Below, piece by piece: positions 60,046-64,000 of a stretch of 64,000 nucleotides of DNA (positions are counted from its first letter, which is position 1; each line of letters opens with the position of its first letter). Position numbers and translations under genes: made by a program. Source of the stretch: Piliocolobus tephrosceles (lineage: Eukaryota > Chordata > Mammalia > Primates > Cercopithecidae). Under the pieces are notes generated by a model. It worked only from the letters and a program-made list of their open reading frames with translations. It was not told where the DNA came from and searched no databases. The stretch lies in the NCBI RefSeq assembly GCF_002776525.5, contig NC_045436.1, positions 45,911,552-45,975,551 of the forward strand. Reading direction: 5' to 3'.

Positions 60046-60379
60046 TCCCAGCATAGAGGAAAGCTTACTTTAAAACTGCCTGTTTATGTTGCAGCTTGGT
60101 CTGTGTACTATTAACTTCAAAGTAGAATAATGGGCAGCATCTAGTTAACAGAAGCCACTTTCTTTACACACCTAGGGATTCAATGATTATGTGGTCAGCA
60201 AAAAAATCATTTTGCAGTATGACAGGATAATAGCAGAAATTATCTCTGTGTGCTGCTTGCCACTCAGTAACCTCTTTCAGTACAAATCATTACTCATTCC
60301 CAGTAAGTAACCTGCATTTTCTGCCTAAATCATGTGTAATCAGTCAAGAATTGAATTTATTGTAAAGTAGTCCTATATG

Positions 60380-60560
60380 AGAGGCCGTATGGTATACTGA
60401 CTGGGTTTGAATCCCAGCTTGTCCTGTGTGACCTTAGTAAGTGACCTTGTCCTCTTCATTCATTCCCCCATGTATAAAGTGGTGGTCTTCATACCTATGT
60501 TAAAGTGTTGCTAAGAGGATTGACTAAGATCATACATGTAAAGCACTTCATAAAAAGTAG
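60380..60560 (+). mobile_element. MIR in FREM3 intron 2
   Basis: GGTTTGAATCCCAGCTTGTC, GTGTGACCTTAGTAAGTGAC and TAAAGCACTTCATAAAAAGT follow the MIR order. Confidence 0.82.
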
Positions 60561-61009
60561 GTGCTTTCACCTGATTCTTGTTCATTTTTTTAAAAAAATT
60601 TAATTTAAAAACAGGTGCCCATTAACTAGGTACTTTCTCCCCTTCTGATGAGACTAACTACGGTTGAAACCACTGATCCCTCCTCCCCATTTCCTTCCTT
60701 AAAGTTTAAAATCAAATCTTCTTTCCCTTTCCCAAGTTCTCAAGAACCATAAGTTCCTAAAAAGATGAATTTATGCCTTTAAACAGGCTCATAAATAAAT
60801 ATAAGACAAATACTTTATCTTGAATATTTTCCTTTCTGTTTTTGAAACGAATGTCACTCTAAAAAGATGTACCTCTGACTCTGACACTATGCTTTGTGGA
60901 CCACGTTACAAACAAAAATCAGTCTGTGATGACACTGTAAGGTGGATTTTATGTAGCTACCATGTTTTAACTTTTTTCTGTGAGCTAGCCTGTCCTTAAA
61001 GACATTATG

Positions 61010-61180
61010 ACTTTTGATCCTCACTACAAAATAAAAAGTAAATGTTATGATGCCCATTTTAAAATGAAGACACCACAGTTGAATAACTTGCCTGAAGTCA
61101 TACAAGTAACAGGCAAGTAAACTGGAATCAAATCCAGGTCTTGCCAGTTCCAAAGCTAGGGTTCTTAACTGCTAATGCTA
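61010..61180. mobile_element. MIR/L2-type ancient repeat
   Basis: CCCATTTTAAAATGAAGACA, ACTTGCCTGAAGTCATACAA and GGCAAGTAAACTGGAATCAA follow an ancient repeat pattern. Confidence 0.55.
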
Positions 61181-61408
61181 CACTCACCCTGCTTTGGGAA
61201 GCTGAAGTCATAGACAAAAGTTAGAGAACAGGGCCAAGACTGCACTTCTTAACCTGACAAAGAAGCACCTTGAGAATCAAAGTGATAAGAAGGATCAAAC
61301 ACAGAGTCCAAAATATTGGAGGATACATTTGTTCATAGCTGGATCTTAAAGTATGTATACATAAACTAATTAAATATTTGCACATTCATTTATCCAGTGA
61401 ATTTTTTT

Positions 61409-61593
61409 CCCTTGGATCCAGGGACAAACTGGAATTTTTAAAAATTATTTCTTTAAGATTTTTTTCTAGAAACAGGATCCCTCTATGTTGCCCAGGCTGG
61501 AATGCAGTGGCTCGAACTCTAGGCTTCAAGTTGGTCCTCCCACATCCACCTCTCAAGTAGCTGGTACTACAGGCATGTGCTGCCATGCCCAAC
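61409..61593 (-). mobile_element. Free Alu monomer (FLAM/FRAM-like) with a non-Alu tail
   Basis: Only one Alu arm is present (GTTGCCCAGGCTGGAATGCA to CAAGTAGCTGGTACTACAGG on the plus strand). On both sides lies CCAGTGAATTTTT (about 61,395 and 61,592), which fits a 13-bp target duplication. Between the left duplicate and the Alu arm are about 50-60 bp of AT-rich non-Alu sequence, as though a 3' tail was carried along. The monomer lacks the usual GCAGTGAGCTATGATC part. Confidence 0.7.
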
Positions 61594-62094
61594 CAGTGAA
61601 TTTTTCAGTTGCCTTCCACGTACTGTGCATGGAGCCAAGATCCATGTCTGCTGATGATGGGCATTCCTGGAACAGCTGATAAAGGACTCACTTTAAACGT
61701 TTTATTATCTGTTATTTTGAAATATTATGAATCCATTGCTTTACAGTAGCTGACTTAATCTTTTTTCTTTCAAAATGCCCTCACTTTAAAAAGATTTCCC
61801 AAATGAAATGTTGAACATTTCCATTTGATCTATTAATAATTTTTTTTCCCTAATAGCACATAACACTAACAGAAGGTATTATACCCTTCTAGAAATAGAT
61901 CTTTCACTGTCGGGCTGAAGTAGATGTCATTGTTGTTGTTTCCATACCAATATTCAAACTGTTAAAAGAAGACACTGCCCTGCCTCCAGAACTGGACCTT
62001 AGGTGTATGCTGCAGCTTAGCTCAGGGGTCTTAAGAATGGAAATACTGGCAAAAATGACCCTCGCGCTCCAACTTTGCTAAAATCTCAAGAGTG

Positions 62095-62262
62095 ATACCA
62101 TGAAGGCTTCTAATTAATAGGCTCTGGACCCAGGCTGTCTGTGTCCAAATCCCAGCTCAACTCTTGTAGTCTTACCTATTTGAGAAACTGCCTGTGCTTT
62201 CGTTTGCTCACCTATGAGCTGAAGATAATGATGGCATGTGCCCCTTAGAATTATTATGAGGA
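62095..62262 (+). mobile_element. MIR in FREM3 intron 2
   Basis: GGACCCAGGCTGTCTGTGTC, AAATCCCAGCTCAACTCTTG and TAGAATTATTATGAGGATTT follow the MIR order. Confidence 0.82.
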
Positions 62263-62267
62263 TTTTA

Positions 62268-62405
62268 TCAGTTTCCTATTGCTGCTATAACAAATTACCA
62301 CAAACTTAGTGGCTTGAACCAACACAAATCTGTCATCTTACAGTTCTGGAGTCCAGAAATCCAAAATGGTCCTTACTAGAATAGAATCAAGGTTTTGACA
62401 AGGCT
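62268..62405 (-). mobile_element. MLT1-like LTR end, truncated by L1
   Basis: AGTTTCCTATTGCTGCTATA, CAAATTACCACAAACTTAGTGG and TCTTACAGTTCTGGAGTCC are a reverse-oriented MLT1-like 3' LTR end. The match stops where the L1 poly-T begins. Confidence 0.55.
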
Positions 62406-64000
62406 GCATTTTCTTTTTTTTTTTCCATAAGTTTTTGGGGGTACAGGTGGTATTTGGTTACATGAGTAAGTTGTTTGGTGGTGATTTGTGAGATTTTCGT
62501 GTACCCATCACCCGAGCAGTATACAGTATTTTTTTGCCCCCTTTCCACTCTTCCCCCCAAGTCCCCAAAGTCCATTGTATCATTCTTATGCCTTTGCGTC
62601 CTCATATCTTAGCTGTCACATATCAGTGAGAACATATGTTTGGTTTTCCACTACTGAATAAAATTCATTTCGAATAATAGTCTCCAATCTCATCAAGGTC
62701 CCTGCAAATGCTGTTAATTCATTTCTTTTATGACTGCATAGTATTCCATTGTATATATATATACCACAGTTTCTTTATCCACTCATTTATTGATGGGCAT
62801 TTGGGTTGGCTCCATGATTTTGCAATTGTGAATTGTGCTGCTATAAACATGCGTGTGCAAGTATCTTTTTCAAATAATAACTTATTTTCCTCTGGGTGGA
62901 TACCTAGTAGTGGGATTGCTGGATCAAATGGTAGTTCTACTTCTGGTTCTTTAAGGCATCTCCACACTGTGTTTTGTAGTGGCTGTACTAGTTTACATTC
63001 CCACTGGCAGTGTAGAAGTATTCCCTGATCAACAAACATATCCACACCAAAATCTACTGCTTTTTTTTTGTTATTATTTTTTGATTATTGCCATTCTTGC
63101 AGGAGTGAGGTGGTATCTCATTGTGGTCTTGATTTACATTTCCCTAATTATTAGTGATGTTGGGCATTTTTTCATGTTTGTTGGCCATTTGTATATCTTC
63201 TTTTGAGAATTGTCTATTAATGTCCTTAGCCCATTTTTTGATGGGATTGTTTGTTTTTGTCTTACTGATTTGTTTGAGTTTGTTGTAAATTCTGGATATT
63301 AGTCCCTTGTCAGATACATACATTGTGAAGACTTTCTCCCACTCTGTGGGTTGTGCGTTTTCTCTGCTGACCATTCCTTTTCCGTGCAAAAGCTCTTTCG
63401 TTTAATTAGGTCCCAGCTATTTATCTTTGTTTTTATTGCATTTCCTTTCGGGATCTTGAAATCCTTGTCTAGGCCAGTGTCTGGAAGGGTTTTTCCAATG
63501 TTATCTTCTAGAATTTTTATAGTTTCAGGTCTTAGGATTAAGTCTTTAAGGCATCTTGAGTTGGTTTTTGTATAAGGTGAGAGATGAGGATCCAATTTCA
63601 CTCGTCTACATTTGACTAGCCAATTATCCCAGCACCATTTGTTGAAAACGGTGTCCTTTCCCCACTGTATGTTTATTGTTTGCTTTGTCAAAGATCAGTT
63701 AACTGGAAGTATTTGGCTTTATTTCTGGATTCTCTGTTCTGTTCCATTGGTCTGTGTGCCTACTTTTGTATCAGTACCATGCTGTATTAGTGACTATGGC
63801 CTTATAGTACAGTCTGAAATCAGGTAGTGTGATGCCTCCAGGTTTGTTCTTTTTGCTTAGTCTAGCTTTGGCTATACGGGCTCTTTTTTGGTTCTATATG
63901 AGTTTTAGAGTTGTTTTTCCTAATTCTATGAATAATTATGGTGGTATTTTGATGGGAATTGCCTTGCATTTGTAGATTACTTTTGGCAGTATGGTCATTT
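62406..64000 (-). mobile_element. Primate L1 (L1P-type), minus strand, runs off the window
   Basis: Starts at a poly-T, then a 3' UTR (GTACAGGTGGTATTTGGTTA) and ORF2 in reverse (CTTTATCCACTCATTTATTG, CTGTGGGTTGTGCGTTTTCTC, GTTCTGTTCCATTGGTCTGT). It is less diverged than most L1 here. Several frameshifts and stops break ORF2 into frames of about 130 codons or fewer. It lies antisense to FREM3 in intron 2. Confidence 0.92.

Larger units (their letters stand above)
59590..64000 (+). other. FREM3: FREM3 intron 2, 5' part only
   Basis: The intron starts at a consensus GTAAGT donor and runs beyond the window. It holds an (AT)n tract near 60,021-60,045, two MIR-type repeats, an ancient L2/MIR-like stretch, a minus-strand Alu monomer, an MLT1-like LTR end and a primate L1 that runs off the right edge. 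I found no exon matching the expected next FREM-family coding segment. Confidence 0.75.

Noticed and set aside
62728..63691. Minus-strand frames resembling reverse transcriptase C-terminal segments
   Set aside because: These are fragments of a frameshifted L1 ORF2, annotated as the element rather than as genes.

Overview
The window looks like primate, almost certainly human, nuclear DNA. It holds dense Alu elements of several ages (AluJ, AluS, AluY), primate-type and ancient L1 pieces, MaLR, ERVL and HERV-K type LTRs, a MADE1 element, MIRs, and one intron-bearing vertebrate gene behind a CpG island. There are no prokaryotic features, no tRNA or rRNA genes and no CRISPR array. No previously undescribed system is evident.

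Positions 1 to about 51,400 are intergenic. Most of the recognisable sequence is interspersed repeats: about ten full-length or near full-length Alus plus fragments, nested L1 pieces, MLT1, MLT2 and MST-type LTRs, a solo HERV-K-class LTR with a perfect 6-bp target duplication (30,626-31,329), a CpG-rich LTR-like element with a perfect CRE (16,689-17,157), an isolated L1 5' UTR (5,165-6,309), two MER20 elements and a MADE1 palindrome. About 36-41.5 kb and 46-51.4 kb are relatively repeat-poor. Three small non-tandem duplications (10.6/11.6/11.7 kb, 27.2/27.6 kb, 29.3/29.7 kb) look like local template-switch events.

Positions about 51,700 to 64,000 hold the 5' part of one plus-strand gene, recognised as FREM3 (FRAS1-related extracellular matrix protein 3) by its paralogy to FREM2. 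A CpG island covers the promoter and start. A single 5.2-kb exon (coding 52,073-57,263) encodes a signal peptide, the N-terminal FRAS/FREM region, eleven CSPG repeats and most of the twelfth. A 2.2-kb intron separates it from a 90-nt second exon (59,500-59,589) that continues the twelfth repeat in frame. The remaining exons, including the Calx-beta part expected for the family, lie beyond the window. From memory, human FREM3 is on 4q31, and its 5' side faces the glycophorin cluster. The long region on the left is therefore probably the FREM3-glycophorin intergenic interval.

Repeat family names were given by eye from remembered consensus patterns. Class-level calls are firmer than subfamily calls, and boundaries are approximate unless a target-site duplication is quoted.
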